Assembly (NCBI GenBank): GCA_964497615.1
Contig: CAZCEC010000011.1
Coordinates: 52,968-116,967 of the forward strand
DNA length: 64,000 nt
Direction of reading: 5' to 3'
Source of the DNA: CAZCEC01 sp964497615
GTDB lineage: Bacteria > Chloroflexota > Anaerolineae > Anaerolineales > UBA6663
How positions within the stretch are numbered: the stretch's first letter is position 1; the number at the start of each line of letters is the position of its first letter. The translations under genes were made by a program, and so were the position numbers. This document shows, one piece after another, positions 26,113 through 34,193 of this stretch. The notes under the pieces were generated by a model, which saw only the letters and a program-made list of their open reading frames with translations, did no database searches and had not been told where the DNA came from.

Positions 26113-26203
26113 CCTGGCCACCTCCTTCCTGGGTGTACCGTCGTCTGACCCGGCGAACAAGATGCCAAGGCTGGAAAGTGGGAGCAGCACGCCGTGGCTC
26201 CGG

Positions 26204-27124
26204 TCACTCTGTCGCCGTCTGGCGCGCGGGGAGCGACTGTAGATACCGCCAGATGGCCTCCAGTTCATCATCCGTCATGTTACGGTAATACTCCCATGGC
26301 ATGTGTTCCGGGTCGAGCGCCCTGCCTGTGGGCGTCACGCCGGTCCGGAGGGTGCTGACAAACTGCGCTTCCGACCAGCCGCCGGGTGCGCCCGAGATCG
26401 TGAGGTCCGGACCGGCTGGCAGGCCCGGCTCAATTGGGGGCGCGCCGGTCAGGCTGGGCCCGTGGCATAGCGAGCACAGGGCAATCGACACCAAGTACTG
26501 CCCGTAGCCGTCCGTCATCCCCGGCGGGGGCGGTACCGCGAAGGGCGCGCTGTGGTCGATGAGCTCTGCCGGGATCAAGGGCATCGACTCCATGTCGAAC
26601 AGGCCGAGGGCAATCATGATTCTGCCGAGTGGCGCGACCTGGGTCCGGGCCTCGCTGTTATCCACCGGCGTCAGAGACCTGATATAGGCGATGATGGCGC
26701 CCAGGTCAGGCGCGCTGAGGTTGTGGTAGTAGTCTGAGTGCATAATGAGCAGTCCCCGGCCCTCGGGGTTGACGCCGTGGCGGATGGCCCGCACGTAATC
26801 GGCGTCGGTGTAGGTCGCCCCGACGCCGCCGCGGCCGGCCGTTAGATTGGAAGGGGCAAGGGTAAAGATGCCCGGTTCGGCCTCCAGGACGGTGCCTCCC
26901 AGGTCCTCGCCGTGGCAGGCCTGGCAAAAGGTCACGGCTTCGACGAGATGCCGGCCGCGGGCGAGGGCCGCCTCACCAGACGGGATACTGATGGCTTCAA
27001 CCTGGATGTCGTAACTTCGGTTGAGGCGCGCTCCGCCGGCAATGTATAGGACTGCCACCGCAAGCGCCAACAGCCCCACCAACCCGGCCAAACCAATGCC
27101 CGCCCATTTGACGAACCTGCGCAT
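26204..27124 (-). CDS. membrane-anchored diheme cytochrome c
   Basis: This 306-residue protein has one N-terminal membrane anchor (residues about 8-30) and two c-type heme sites, CQACH (67-71) and CSLCH (217-221), each within a cytochrome c domain ending in an IxxYIRSL or IWRYLQSL helix. Candidate distal Met ligands lie in IMHSD and HMPWEYY. It should face the outside of the membrane and pass electrons in a respiratory or dehydrogenase chain. The ATG at 27124 has AAAGGAG upstream. A paralogue lies at 37498-38481, and a broken copy of its 3' end at 41889-42096. The PQQ-type lipoprotein downstream may be its partner. Confidence 0.87.
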   Translation of the reverse strand: MRRFVKWAGIGLAGLVGLLALAVAVLYIAGGARLNRSYDIQVEAISIPSGEAALARGRHLVEAVTFCQACHGEDLGGTVLEAEPGIFTLAPSNLTAGRGGVGATYTDADYVRAIRHGVNPEGRGLLIMHSDYYHNLSAPDLGAIIAYIRSLTPVDNSEARTQVAPLGRIMIALGLFDMESMPLIPAELIDHSAPFAVPPPPGMTDGYGQYLVSIALCSLCHGPSLTGAPPIEPGLPAGPDLTISGAPGGWSEAQFVSTLRTGVTPTGRALDPEHMPWEYYRNMTDDELEAIWRYLQSLPARQTATE

Positions 27125-27182
27125 GGCTTGCTCCTTTCGCTGACCGGTCACTGATTACTCGCTGCGGCCCTGCCAGCGGGGC

Positions 27183-29288
27183 TCAGCGCACCAGACTTGG
27201 CAGAAACAACCGTGGCACTACGCAAGCGCCGACCGGATAGGGCGACGAAAACGACGAGGTGGCGCCGGCCGGCAGGGTGGCGGTGGCGGTGACATTGGGG
27301 CCATGCAGGGTGCCGATCCAGGTGAAGGCGCCGGAGCCGTTGGCCACGACCGAACCTTCGAAGACCTGGCCCTCATTGGCCGGGTCGGAGAAGATCTCGA
27401 TGGTGCAGTTGGGGCAGGTCAGGCCCTGCACCTCGGCCTGGCCCTGGGGCTGGGCGGCGCAACTGGCCTGGGTGAGGGCGGGCGCGCCCAACTCGAAGTT
27501 GCCGCCGTTCAGAAGCTCGATGCCGGGGCCGCCGTTGCTGTGGATGCTGTTGGCGCTGATGGGGTTGCCGGCCAGCCCCCCGTCAATGCGCACGCCGGCC
27601 TCGCCCGCGTTGGCACCATTGAAGCCGATCTCGTTGCCGAAGATCAGGTTGCTCTGGCCATTGACGACGACGACGCCGAAGTAGCGGTTGCCCCAGGCGG
27701 TATCGTTTGGGCGCGTCCCAACCTGGTTGAGCCAGATGACGTTGTCGTCTGCGTTGACGACGGCAACGCCGGACCAGGTGCTGGCGAGGACCGTATTGTT
27801 CCAGCCGATCCAGTTATAGTGCGCGCCGTCGTAGACGCTGATGCCGTGGTGGCCGTTGGGAGCGGGGAAGGCCCAGTGGATGGGCGCGCCGATGACGTTG
27901 CCCTCGATGACGTTGCCCTCCGTGCCGCTCCCCGTCAGGTACAGGCCGCTGTAGGCATTCCAGGCAATCCAGTTGCCCGCGCCGGGATCAAGTCCGCCGA
28001 GACGGTTATGTGAGGCGCCATTGGCCAGGAAGATGCCGTGGCCGCCATTGCCCGCGTCGAAGGCGCCATCCGCCAGGCCAATCCAGTTGCCCTGGACGGT
28101 GTTGCTGAGGGCGCTGCCCGCGAAGAAGATGCCGTTGCCGCCGCTGCCGTTGATGACGTTGCGCTGGGCGGCAGAGGCCCCGCCTATTTGATTGCGCTGG
28201 CCGTAGTCCAGGCGGAGGCCATCCAGGTCATTGCCCAACAGGGTGTTGCCCAGGATGAGATTGTCGTCGCCGTTCAGCCAGAGTCCGTGCCCGCCGCTAT
28301 AGGCGATGAGGTTGCCGTACTGGGCGCCGCCGATCAGGTTGAAGCTGGAGTCGAAAGCGTGGAGGCCGTCGCCGCCGTTGCCGCCGGCCAGGCTGTCGCC
28401 AAGGGTATTCTGGATGAGAGCGTTGTAGAAGGCGTGCTCCAATTCGATGCCGTGGCTGGTGTTGCCGGCGATGAAGTTGTCCCAAATCGTGTTGCTGTTG
28501 GCTTGAACTAGGCGAATGCCGACGGCGTTGGGCAGCGCGCCGCTCTTGAGCCGGTTGCCGCCGATGTTGTTGCCGTGCTGGATGAAGTTGGAGGCCCCGC
28601 CCCAGATGAAGATGCCGGCGGTGGTGTGGCTGGCGATCAGGTTGTGCTCCGCCAGGCTGCCGTCCGACAACAGATAGAGGCCAATGCTGCTGGCAATCCC
28701 GGTCAGGCCGTCGCGCGTGCCGAAGTAGTTGCCGAGGAGGTGGTTGCCGAAATCGGCGCTCTGAATCTTGACGCCCACCCCGCCGAGGAAGACGTTGCGC
28801 TGGCCGGCGGCCAGGCCGCCAATCGTGTTGGCGCCCGCGCTCCCTTCGATCAGCACCTGGTCGCTGGCGCCGGAGAACTCCAGTCCGCGGATGACATTCC
28901 CATCCGACTGGATGGTGAGCAGCGGATCGCCGCCGAAAATAGTGACGCCCGGCTCACCGGCCGGCCAGGCGCCAACCCACTGGCTGCTGGCGTCAATCGT
29001 CGTCCCGTCTTCGGTCAGGGGCGGCAGGGACGGAAAGCTAAGGTCCATGGCCGCGGCGAAGGTGATGGTCGAGGCGACGCCGTCCGCGTTGGCCTCCTGG
29101 ATGGCGGCGCGCAGGGTGCACTTGGCGGCGGCCGTCAGGCACAGGCCGTCACCCGGGGCAATGTCGGCGGCGCTGCCGTTGTCGGTGACCACATAGGCGC
29201 CGGCCTGAGGCACCGCCAGGACGAGGGCGGGCGCCGCCAGGGACAGCATAACGGCACCGGCGAACACGAATCGAAACAGCCCGCGCAT
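27183..29288 (-). CDS. secreted CSLREA-domain right-handed beta-helix protein (cassette B)
   Basis: This 701-residue protein has a signal peptide (MRGLFRFVFAGAVMLSLAAP, cleavage near the VLA residues). It is followed by a CSLREA-type domain (YVVTDNGSAADIAPGDG, then KCTLRAAIQEANADG) and a long run of parallel beta-helix coils with N-x-I-x-G-N patterns, such as NTIGGLAAGQRNVF and NLIFGNEIGFNG. The C-terminus is PRLFLPSLVR, a short Leu-Pro tail that also ends other secreted proteins here. It has no enzymatic motif; surface adhesin or structural roles are usual for the class. Twelve nucleotides separate it from the small RLW gene upstream. Confidence 0.85.
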   Translation of the reverse strand: MRGLFRFVFAGAVMLSLAAPALVLAVPQAGAYVVTDNGSAADIAPGDGLCLTAAAKCTLRAAIQEANADGVASTITFAAAMDLSFPSLPPLTEDGTTIDASSQWVGAWPAGEPGVTIFGGDPLLTIQSDGNVIRGLEFSGASDQVLIEGSAGANTIGGLAAGQRNVFLGGVGVKIQSADFGNHLLGNYFGTRDGLTGIASSIGLYLLSDGSLAEHNLIASHTTAGIFIWGGASNFIQHGNNIGGNRLKSGALPNAVGIRLVQANSNTIWDNFIAGNTSHGIELEHAFYNALIQNTLGDSLAGGNGGDGLHAFDSSFNLIGGAQYGNLIAYSGGHGLWLNGDDNLILGNTLLGNDLDGLRLDYGQRNQIGGASAAQRNVINGSGGNGIFFAGSALSNTVQGNWIGLADGAFDAGNGGHGIFLANGASHNRLGGLDPGAGNWIAWNAYSGLYLTGSGTEGNVIEGNVIGAPIHWAFPAPNGHHGISVYDGAHYNWIGWNNTVLASTWSGVAVVNADDNVIWLNQVGTRPNDTAWGNRYFGVVVVNGQSNLIFGNEIGFNGANAGEAGVRIDGGLAGNPISANSIHSNGGPGIELLNGGNFELGAPALTQASCAAQPQGQAEVQGLTCPNCTIEIFSDPANEGQVFEGSVVANGSGAFTWIGTLHGPNVTATATLPAGATSSFSSPYPVGACVVPRLFLPSLVR

Positions 29289-29300
29289 CTTGGCACCTTC

Positions 29301-29525
29301 CTATCCCGCCCCAGACGGAGGCGGCACAGACCGAGTGTCTTCCGCCCCTAAATCCACTATCTGGCCGATAAAATCCAGCACGGCCGCCGGGTCCTGAAAG
29401 CCCAGCGCCTTTCCGGTTTGCAGGTGCACCACCTGCCCGCGCCAGGCTGGGCCGTGGGCGGACCACTCGGGCCATAGGCGCACCACAAAGGTGCTGACCG
29501 GTATGTTCGATGGCTGGTTGGTCAC
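29301..29525 (-). CDS. small RLW-motif protein (cassette B)
   Basis: This 74-residue protein is a homologue of the product of 20050-20259. Its core is VSTFVVRLWPEWSAHGPAW, then RGQVVHLQTGKALGF and DPAAVLDFIGQIVDL. The GTG at 29525 matches the N-terminus of the cassette A copy and has a GGGGGCGGG purine tract upstream, although the frame is open for 32 more codons. There is no signal peptide. It sits between the BTAD regulator and the secreted beta-helix gene, in the same order as in cassette A. Function unknown; the repeated gene order is the best clue. Confidence 0.72.
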   Translation of the reverse strand: MTNQPSNIPVSTFVVRLWPEWSAHGPAWRGQVVHLQTGKALGFQDPAAVLDFIGQIVDLGAEDTRSVPPPSGAG

Positions 29526-29619
29526 GGTTCCCGCCCCCGCAGCGCCATTCCGAGCGACGCGGTGGGTTCCGCTGTGGGTGTGGCGGCTGACAGGACAGCC
29601 GGACGACGATGCATGGTTC

Positions 29620-29663
29620 ACCTTTGGCCTGGCGGCCCGGATGGCGCCGCTCAGGCCAAAGGT
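29620..29663. other. strong 17-bp inverted repeat between regulator and RLW gene
   Basis: ACCTTTGGCCTG (29620-29631) pairs with CAGGCCAAAGGT (29652-29663). The stem is extended inward by GCGGC/GCCGC with one bulged base and a 9-nt loop. No T-run follows on either strand, so a standard terminator is unlikely. The arm overlaps the putative -10 of cassette B. A 5' leader RNA structure or attenuator is possible. Confidence 0.75.
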
Positions 29664-29692
29664 AAAGGCTGGCTGTCAAATAAGTCTCAAAT
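29659..29692 (-). promoter_or_regulatory. SARP-type operator/promoter of cassette B: ATTTGAG/ATTTGAC repeat, 11-bp period
   Basis: Read on the - strand, ATTTGAG (29692-29686), spacer ACTT, ATTTGAC (29681-29675), then 10 nt and TACCTT (29664-29659). The repeat period (11 bp), the spacer to the TANNNT hexamer (10 nt) and the position just after the regulator stop (29713) equal those of cassette A, although the heptamers differ. The TACCTT is a weak -10, so dependence on an activator would be expected. Confidence 0.55.
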
Positions 29693-29712
29693 TTGGCCGG
29701 GGGGGGGACGTT

Positions 29713-32700
29713 TCAGGAGGCGGCCGCCGCGAGTTGGGCAGCGGCGCGGGCCGCGCCTTGGGCGGCCTCCGTCCGGCGGTGCTCGAGACGAAGGAGTTGG
29801 AACAGTCCCTGTGCCTCGACATAGGCGTCGCGGGCCTCGACCCAGGCCTGCTGCCCGGCGTGGGCGTGGCCGATGAGCAGGAGCGTTTCGGCCTGCAGGG
29901 CGCGCGCGCCGAGGCGGGCGGCGGTCTCGAGCGCGCGCCGGGCGCTTTCCAGCGCACGGGCAGGATGGCCCTGGCGCTGGGCCAGCTCCGCCTGGGCCGC
30001 CTCGATGGCGGCCAAGCGGAGCGGGTCGCCAACCTCGGCCGCGAGTGCCTGGGCCTGTTCAAGCTGGGCGTGCGAATGTTCGTAGTCACCCTGGCGGGCC
30101 GCCGCCAGCCCAAGCATGAGCCGGAACTCGCTTTCGTTGGCGCGCTCGCCAAGGGCCTGGGCCATCTCAGCCGCCTGTTGGAAGTGGCCTCGGGCAGAAG
30201 GGTAATTCCGCTGGAACAGAGCGACTCGGCCCAGCCCGTCGTGGGCCAGCGCCTCGTAGCGCTGGTCTTTCAACTCCAGGGCGATCTGGAGCGCGGCCTC
30301 CACCTGCGCGCGCGCCTCGCCGGGCGCGCCGCACTCAGCCAGCGCATAGCCCAGCAGGTATTGGTTAACTCCCTCGCCGTGGCGGTTGGCGATCCGGCCG
30401 CAGATGGCGAGCGCCAGGCGGGCGAAGTCCTGGGCGGCGTGATAGTCGCCCTGCCGCAGCGCAACGGCGGCCAAGTTGCCGAGCACGGTGTTCTCCCCAT
30501 CGGGGTTGTTGATCGCCTGCCAGATTCGCAGGGCTTGCCCGAAGTACTCCCGGGCGGCCTGGAATTGGGACAGGTCCAGGGCAACCACGCCCAGGTTGAT
30601 GAGGGCGAGGCCCTCGCCGCGCCGCTCGCCGATCTGCTGCCAGAGGTTGAGGCTGGCCTGGAAATACTCGCGCGCCGACTGGTACTGGTCGAGGTAGCGG
30701 GCCGCGATGCCCAACTGCTGCAGGACATTGCCCTCCCCGCGCGTGTAGCCGATCTGCTGATACAGCGCCCGCGCCCGGAGCGCATGCCGCGTCACTTCAG
30801 CGTATTGGCCCTGCCGCCAGGCCACCAGGCTCAGGCCCAGCCCGGTGTCGGCCTCCAGGCGCGGCAGGGAGGCCGCCTCCGCCAGCGCCAGCCCAGCGCT
30901 GAATTGGGCGCGCGCGGCGGCAAAGTCCCCGGCGTGGAAACAGGCCATGGCCCATTGGTGGTGAGCCCGCACGCGCAGGGCGGCCACGCCGGCCGTCTCG
31001 GCATGCTGGAGGGCCGCCTGGGCGGCCGCGATGGCGGCGCGATAGTTAGCGATGACGGTCTCGTAGGCGGCACGCCGGAGCGCGGCTTCTGCCTGGGCCT
31101 CGACGCCGGCTGCCGGCGCGACGGCTTCCAGGGCTGAGAGGTCGCGGGCCTGCGCTGGACGGTCGCCCTGAAGGTGCCACAGGGCTTCCCGCGCGCTTAA
31201 CAGGGCAAAACGCAATTCGGCATCGCCGGCCGGGGCGAGTTCGAGCGCACGCTGAAAGTAAGCGGCGGCCTCCGAGTTGGCGAACCGGCCCGCGGCGGCT
31301 TCGCCTGCCCGGCGCCAATAGGCCACGGCCTTGCCCAGCAGCGCAGGGTCGAGGCGGCGGGCGTGGTCGAAGTGGTGGGCCAGCTCCGGCGCGGCTTCGT
31401 CAAGGTTGTTGGCCGACAGCGCCTCCAGGACCACGGCGGCCTGGGCGTGCAGACGCTGACGCTTGCGGCGCGGCGTTCCCTGGTAGATGCTTTCCTGGAT
31501 CTTGTGGTGCGTAAAGGCATAGTCACGGCCGGACTGGCCGCGGCCCTCTTCGATGAGACCGTGGCGGGTGAGGGCCTCCAGCACCTCCAGCGCCGCGTCG
31601 GGACCCTTGGCCCACGCCGCTTCGAAGGCGTCAAAGTCGAACTCGCGGCCCAGCACGGCCGCCAGCCGCACGGCGGCCTGCGCTTCCCGATCCAGCCGGT
31701 CGGCCCGCTCCTGCACGGCGGCGCGGATGCGGTCGGGCAGGGAGCTGCCGCCAGCGCTGATGCGGCTCAGATCGCCAGCCCAAACGCCGCGTTCCAGGCG
31801 CAGCCTGCCGGTCTCGAAGAGCGAGGTCACCATCTCGACCATGAAGAACGGATTGCCCTCCGTCTCCTGGAACAGCCAGCCGGCGAAGGGCGCCTCGTCG
31901 TCCAGACCGGACTGGAGCCGGACCCAGGCCTCCACCGCCTCCCGCGGCAGCCGCTCCAGGGTGAGGCGCTGGCCCAACTGCTCGTGTTCGATCTGGCGCA
32001 CGAGGGCCGGCAGGGCAGGGCGGCGGCCACCGGCATCGCGCCGATAGGTGCCCAGCGCGAGCACCCGCCTGCCCGCCAGCCCGCGGGCCAGGTAGTGCAA
32101 TAGCTGTAGGGTAGAGTCGGAGGCCCAGTGCAGGTCTTCGAGCACCAGCAAGATGGGCCAGCGGCTGGCGGCTTGCGCGAGGCACTGGGACACGGCCTCG
32201 AAGAGGCGGGTGGCTTCCAGGCCGGCGTCTGTGGAAGGCTTATCGGGAGTCGCTGGTTGGGCCAGATTAGGGAACAGGCGAGCCAGGCTGGCGGCCGCCC
32301 AGGGCGGGAGATGCTGCCAGTCGTCTGCGCCATAATCGGCCACGATGGGGCGCAGGGCCTCGGCCACCGGCTGGTAGGGCAGCATGCGCTCGAATTCGAA
32401 GCAGCGGCCCCACAGCACGCGGCTGCCCGTCAGCCGGGCCGCCTCAGCCAGCGCCTCGACCAGGCGGGTCTTGCCGATGCCAGTCTCGCCATGCACAAAC
32501 ACCAGGCTTCCCTGCCCGGCGCGCGCGGCCGCCCAGGCGGCCTCCAGCCGCTCCAACTCCGCGGCACGGCCGGTCAGCGGGCCGGGCAGACCGGCCGCGG
32601 CTGGGCGCTGCCCGGGGCGGCCGGGCGGGGCCGGTTGGAGTGACGCAGGCGCAGGGGTGTCAGCGGGCGCAACTTGCCCGCCCAGGATGGCCTGCCACAA

Positions 32701-33402
32701 GGCGTCGGTCTCTGGCGCGGGCGATACGCGCAACTCAGCGCGGAGGTGGCGGCGGCAAAGCTCATACTGCTCGAGGGCGGCGGCGCGCTGGCCCAGCCGG
32801 GCGTAGGCCAGCATCGCCGCGCGGTGGGCGTCCTCGCGCAAGGGATCGGCGCGCAGCAAGCGCTGGGCGGCGTCGAGCGAGGCGGCTGGGCGGCCCTGCT
32901 CGGCGTACAGGGTCATGAGGCGGCTGAGGGTATTGAGGTGCAGCGCCTGGGCCTGATAGCGCTCGTCAATGATCCAGTCGTCGTACAGGCCCTCCAGCAG
33001 TTCGCCGCGATACAGGTCGCGGGCGGCTTCCAGCGCCTCAAAGTCCGGGCGGGCCGACCACGCCGCCAGCGCCTCGACGTCTACCCACACCGGATCGGCG
33101 GGCGCGAACCGGACGTCCTGGCTGCCAGCCTGAAGGGCGTCTGGGTCGGGCAGACAGCGGCGGATGTGCCAGAGCGCCGTGGAGAGCGAACGGCGCGCGC
33201 GCGGCGCGGGGCGGTCGGGCCAAAGCATGGCCATGAGCTGCTCGCGGGTATGTGTTTGGGCGCGGTGGAGCAGGAGGAAGGCCAGCAGGGATTGGGACCT
33301 GGCGGTGGGGAGCTTGGGCAAGGCACGCGGGGCCTGCCCCTCTGTTTCGATCCACGATAGGGCCAGGCCGCCCAACAACTCGGCGCGGAGCTCGCGTGGC
33401 AA
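29713..33402 (-). CDS. SARP/BTAD-type transcriptional regulator with AAA ATPase and TPR domains (cassette B)
   Basis: This regulator of about 1229 residues has the same architecture as that at 16456. The winged helix includes SLLAFLLLHRAQTHTREQL and RSLSTALWHIRRCL, and the BTAD includes YRGELLEGLYDDWI and DPLREDAHRAAMLAY. A STAND/AAA ATPase starts near residue 285, with Walker A GETGIGKT and Walker B LLVLEDLHWASDS. About 500 residues of TPR helices follow. The start is a TTG at 33402 preceded by AGGAGG and by TATAAT (33421-33426); the 28 codons upstream lie over the promoter. It probably controls the RLW and beta-helix genes downstream through the heptamer repeats after its stop. Confidence 0.85.
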   Translation of the reverse strand: MPRELRAELLGGLALSWIETEGQAPRALPKLPTARSQSLLAFLLLHRAQTHTREQLMAMLWPDRPAPRARRSLSTALWHIRRCLPDPDALQAGSQDVRFAPADPVWVDVEALAAWSARPDFEALEAARDLYRGELLEGLYDDWIIDERYQAQALHLNTLSRLMTLYAEQGRPAASLDAAQRLLRADPLREDAHRAAMLAYARLGQRAAALEQYELCRRHLRAELRVSPAPETDALWQAILGGQVAPADTPAPASLQPAPPGRPGQRPAAAGLPGPLTGRAAELERLEAAWAAARAGQGSLVFVHGETGIGKTRLVEALAEAARLTGSRVLWGRCFEFERMLPYQPVAEALRPIVADYGADDWQHLPPWAAASLARLFPNLAQPATPDKPSTDAGLEATRLFEAVSQCLAQAASRWPILLVLEDLHWASDSTLQLLHYLARGLAGRRVLALGTYRRDAGGRRPALPALVRQIEHEQLGQRLTLERLPREAVEAWVRLQSGLDDEAPFAGWLFQETEGNPFFMVEMVTSLFETGRLRLERGVWAGDLSRISAGGSSLPDRIRAAVQERADRLDREAQAAVRLAAVLGREFDFDAFEAAWAKGPDAALEVLEALTRHGLIEEGRGQSGRDYAFTHHKIQESIYQGTPRRKRQRLHAQAAVVLEALSANNLDEAAPELAHHFDHARRLDPALLGKAVAYWRRAGEAAAGRFANSEAAAYFQRALELAPAGDAELRFALLSAREALWHLQGDRPAQARDLSALEAVAPAAGVEAQAEAALRRAAYETVIANYRAAIAAAQAALQHAETAGVAALRVRAHHQWAMACFHAGDFAAARAQFSAGLALAEAASLPRLEADTGLGLSLVAWRQGQYAEVTRHALRARALYQQIGYTRGEGNVLQQLGIAARYLDQYQSAREYFQASLNLWQQIGERRGEGLALINLGVVALDLSQFQAAREYFGQALRIWQAINNPDGENTVLGNLAAVALRQGDYHAAQDFARLALAICGRIANRHGEGVNQYLLGYALAECGAPGEARAQVEAALQIALELKDQRYEALAHDGLGRVALFQRNYPSARGHFQQAAEMAQALGERANESEFRLMLGLAAARQGDYEHSHAQLEQAQALAAEVGDPLRLAAIEAAQAELAQRQGHPARALESARRALETAARLGARALQAETLLLIGHAHAGQQAWVEARDAYVEAQGLFQLLRLEHRRTEAAQGAARAAAQLAAAAS

Positions 33403-33420
33403 CGTGCCTCCTGCGCGAGG

Positions 33421-33426
33421 ATTATA
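33421..33426 (-). promoter_or_regulatory. TATAAT -10 for the cassette B regulator
   Basis: A perfect TATAAT on the - strand lies 18 nt before the TTG start, with AGGAGG in between. It supports TTG 33402 over the longer open frame. No obvious -35 is seen. Confidence 0.55.
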
Positions 33427-33521
33427 GCCGAGAAACAGCGGGCCGCTACCGCACAGGGGACCGGGCCCCTGATCAGCACGGGTCAATGGCTCCCGGCCGG
33501 CACCGCCCAGGGCGGTACTGG

Positions 33522-34193
33522 TCAGGAGGCGCCGGGGCGGGCCGGGTCTGGGCCGCCCAGGCCAGCCTCGCGCGCCCGCAGGCCAGCCTGCAGCCGGTCG
33601 GACACCTGCAATTTGCCCAGGATGCTGGAGACGTGGTTGCGCACGGTCTTCAGGCTCAGGCTCAACTGCTCGGCGATGGCGGCATTCGAGACCCCGCGGG
33701 CAATGTAGGCCAGGACTTCGCGCTCGCGCGCCGTCAGTTCCGGAAAGGGCAACGCTGTGTCAGCCGCGGGTGTCATCGCCACGGCTTCGGCTAGCCGCTG
33801 GGCGATGGCGGGGCTAAATATGGCCTCACCATGCGCCACGGCGCGGATGGCTCGTAGGGTCTCCTCGGCAGCGGCGCCCTTGAGCAGGTAGCCGCGGGCC
33901 CCGGCGCGCAGGGCGGCCAGGAGCGAATTGTCGTCCAGCATGGTCACCATCAGCACGCCGGTCTGCGGCCGGGCCTGCATGATCCGATGTGTTGCTTCGA
34001 CGCCGTTCATCCCTGGCAGGTTGATGTCCATTAAGACCACGTCGGGCTGGAGCGCCTCGGACTGAGCCAGCGCCTCTTCGCCACTCCCCGCCTCGCCCAC
34101 AACTTCCAGGTCATTCTCTGACTCCAGGAGCATCCGCAAGCCAAAGCGGAAGACCGGATGATCGTCGGCGATCAGAATGCGGATGGTGGTCAC
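33522..34193 (-). CDS. NarL/FixJ-family response regulator
   Basis: This 223-residue protein has a receiver domain (ILIADDHPVFRFGLR, phosphoacceptor Asp56 in LMDINLP, Lys in GARGYLLKG) and a LuxR-type HTH (LTAREREVLAYIARGVSN, then LSLSLKTVRNHVSSILGKL). Its ATG overlaps the stop of the upstream histidine kinase by four bases, so the two form a two-component pair. The tail after the HTH is Ala/Gly/Pro-rich and unstructured. The BTAD regulator of cassette B starts 120 bp downstream on the same strand and is a plausible target. Confidence 0.93.
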   Translation of the reverse strand: MTTIRILIADDHPVFRFGLRMLLESENDLEVVGEAGSGEEALAQSEALQPDVVLMDINLPGMNGVEATHRIMQARPQTGVLMVTMLDDNSLLAALRAGARGYLLKGAAAEETLRAIRAVAHGEAIFSPAIAQRLAEAVAMTPAADTALPFPELTAREREVLAYIARGVSNAAIAEQLSLSLKTVRNHVSSILGKLQVSDRLQAGLRAREAGLGGPDPARPGAS

